From an uncultured Halieaceae bacterium (GTDB lineage Bacteria > Pseudomonadota > Gammaproteobacteria > Pseudomonadales > Halieaceae): a stretch of 6,681 nt of DNA. The translations under genes and the position numbers were made by a program. Each line of letters starts with the position of its first letter. Position 1 is the stretch's first letter. Under the pieces are notes generated by a model. The model was given only the letters and a program-made list of their open reading frames with translations. It was not told the origin of the DNA and ran no database searches. Below, in pieces: positions 6,072 to 6,681 of this stretch. The DNA is taken from positions 1 through 6,681 of the forward strand of contig CAJXZI010000111.1 in NCBI GenBank assembly GCA_913063005.1. Direction: 5' to 3'.

Positions 6072-6268
6072 GAAAAAAAGGGCTCAGGACGATGGTGGCT
6101 TGGCTCAAGACCTACGTCTTGGCATGTACCCGTTATTTCCTACCGTTTTCCTGAATCTGACTACGCCGTATGAGCAGGATGTCGGATAAGTGTGACCTCA
6201 TTCAGGCGTTACTGAGGCAGGGTCGACACGCCACTGTAGGACCTGCGGCGACATTAGGGGATGATAGT

Positions 6269-6301
6269 GCGATACCGACATCGCTAACGCTAAGCGTTAG
6301 C
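6269..6301. repeat. Two overlapping stem-loops downstream of rpoD
   Basis: GCGAT/ATCGC (6269-6273 with 6280-6284, 6-nt loop) and GCTAACGC/GCGTTAGC (6283-6290 with 6294-6301, 3-nt loop) share two bases. The second is a perfect 8-bp stem. Neither is followed by a T-tract in the rpoD direction. Confidence 0.7.
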
Positions 6302-6324
6302 CTCCCTGTTCAGTAAGGGAGGCT
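6299..6324 (-). terminator. rpoD: Perfect 9-bp stem-loop, probable rpoD transcript end
   Basis: AGCCTCCCT (6299-6307) pairs with AGGGAGGCT (6316-6324) around an 8-nt loop, 14 nt after the rpoD stop codon. It is GC-rich, as intrinsic terminators are, but the minus strand continues with TAACGC rather than a run of T. It may therefore act as a 3'-end stabilising hairpin, or with Rho, rather than as a classical terminator. It shares three bases with the neighbouring stem-loop, so only one of the two can form fully. Confidence 0.5.
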
Positions 6325-6338
6325 GGATACCTCTGACT

Positions 6339-6681
6339 TTACTCGTCTAAGAAGCTACGGAGGTAGTCCGATCGTGTTGGATGGCGAAGCTTGCGCAGCG
6401 CTTTTGCTTCGATCTGACGAATACGCTCTCGGGTTACGTCAAACTGCTTGCCAACTTCTTCGAGCGTGTGGTCCGTGTTCATATCGATACCGAAACGCAT
6501 CCTGAGAACCTTCGCTTCGCGCGCTGTGAGTCCACCAAGTACTTCTCGCGTCGCCTCGGTCAAGCCTTCCTCAGTCGCTGACTCAACAGGGCTCGCGATC
6601 GTCACGTCCTCAATGAAATCGCCGAGGCTTGAGTCTTCATCGTCGCCAATAGGTGTTTCCATGGAGATGGGCTCTTTCGCA
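6339..6681 (-). CDS. rpoD: RNA polymerase sigma factor RpoD, C-terminal part
   Basis: The gene enters from the right edge; about 113 codons are present. The peptide reads A-K-E-P-I-S, then METPIGDDEDSSLGDF, and continues through LTAREAKVLRMRFGIDMN to the region 4.2 helix-turn-helix (VGKQFDVTRERIRQIEAKAL), ending L-R-S-F-L-D-E. This is almost the same as the end of E. coli sigma-70, covering the end of region 3 and all of region 4, which contacts the -35 element. As the housekeeping sigma factor it would read the TTGTCA/TATACT promoter proposed for the cytochrome operon. Nothing is broken; the truncation is only the window edge. The gene is on the same strand as the operon but separated from it by about 870 bp and several stem-loops, so it is probably a separate transcription unit. 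Confidence 0.98.
   Translation of the reverse strand, partial: AKEPISMETPIGDDEDSSLGDFIEDVTIASPVESATEEGLTEATREVLGGLTAREAKVLRMRFGIDMNTDHTLEEVGKQFDVTRERIRQIEAKALRKLRHPTRSDYLRSFLDE

Larger units (their letters stand above)
5532..6268. other. Long intergenic region without a convincing gene
   Basis: This stretch lies between the operon promoter and the stem-loops behind rpoD. Reading frames of 60 and 95 codons exist on the plus strand (5737-5919 and 5886-6173). They begin with GTG and TTG, lack ribosome binding sites, match nothing I recognise and have no homology-like motifs. I found no tRNA, no CRISPR, no insertion sequence ends and no DnaA boxes. What it does hold is a 15-bp degenerate array (5630-5712) and a dense GATC cluster (5979-6071), listed separately. 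A small RNA cannot be excluded. Confidence 0.6.

Noticed and set aside
6073..6115. Minus-strand T7 tract as an intrinsic terminator
   Set aside because: No stable GC-rich stem immediately precedes the T run; the nearby CTTG/CAAG pairing is only 4 bp and too distant.
5886..6173. 95-codon plus-strand frame in the large gap
   Set aside because: TTG start, no ribosome binding site, no recognisable motif, and its composition is set by the GATC-rich repeats.

Overview
The window looks like a chromosomal segment of a marine gammaproteobacterium. The 3' end of rpoD at the right edge is very close to the enterobacterial sigma-70 C-terminus. A gene resembling cyanobacterial-type 8-vinyl reductase (BciB), together with several c-type cytochromes, would fit an aerobic, possibly phototrophic lineage such as OM60/NOR5 (Halieaceae). 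That placement is inference; only the class is well supported. Every convincing gene lies on the minus strand, so the text below reads from right to left.

Right edge (6681-6339): the last ~113 codons of rpoD, followed by a chain of three short stem-loops (6269-6324). A gap of about 870 bp (5468-6338) has no convincing gene. It holds an unusually dense cluster of GATC sites (seven in 93 bp, 5979-6071), a degenerate 15-bp tandem array (about 5630-5712), and a good sigma-70-type promoter (5504-5531).

Main operon (5467-894): four tightly packed genes. They encode an exported diheme cytochrome of the c4/c553 type, an exported diheme peroxidase of the CcP/MauG superfamily with a His/Gln-rich tail, an exported right-handed beta-helix protein fused to a C-terminal monoheme cytochrome c, and a cytoplasmic iron-sulfur flavoprotein of the BciB/FrhB family. 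The junctions are overlaps of 35, 1 and 4 bp, so translational coupling is likely. The likely picture is a periplasmic electron-transfer module (carrier, diheme enzyme, beta-helix scaffold or substrate-binding partner with its own heme) made together with a cytoplasmic reductase. Its substrate is not evident, and it is the best candidate here for an undescribed system.

Downstream (839-1): a hotdog-fold acyl-CoA thioesterase starting at GTG, then the first 42 codons of an Old Yellow Enzyme-type flavin oxidoreductase. The leader of the latter carries a 12-bp tandem repeat (147-204) immediately upstream of its ribosome binding site. Three separate short tandem arrays (12, 15 and 15 bp units) in 6.7 kb, all at gene ends or in leaders, is a notable property of this locus.
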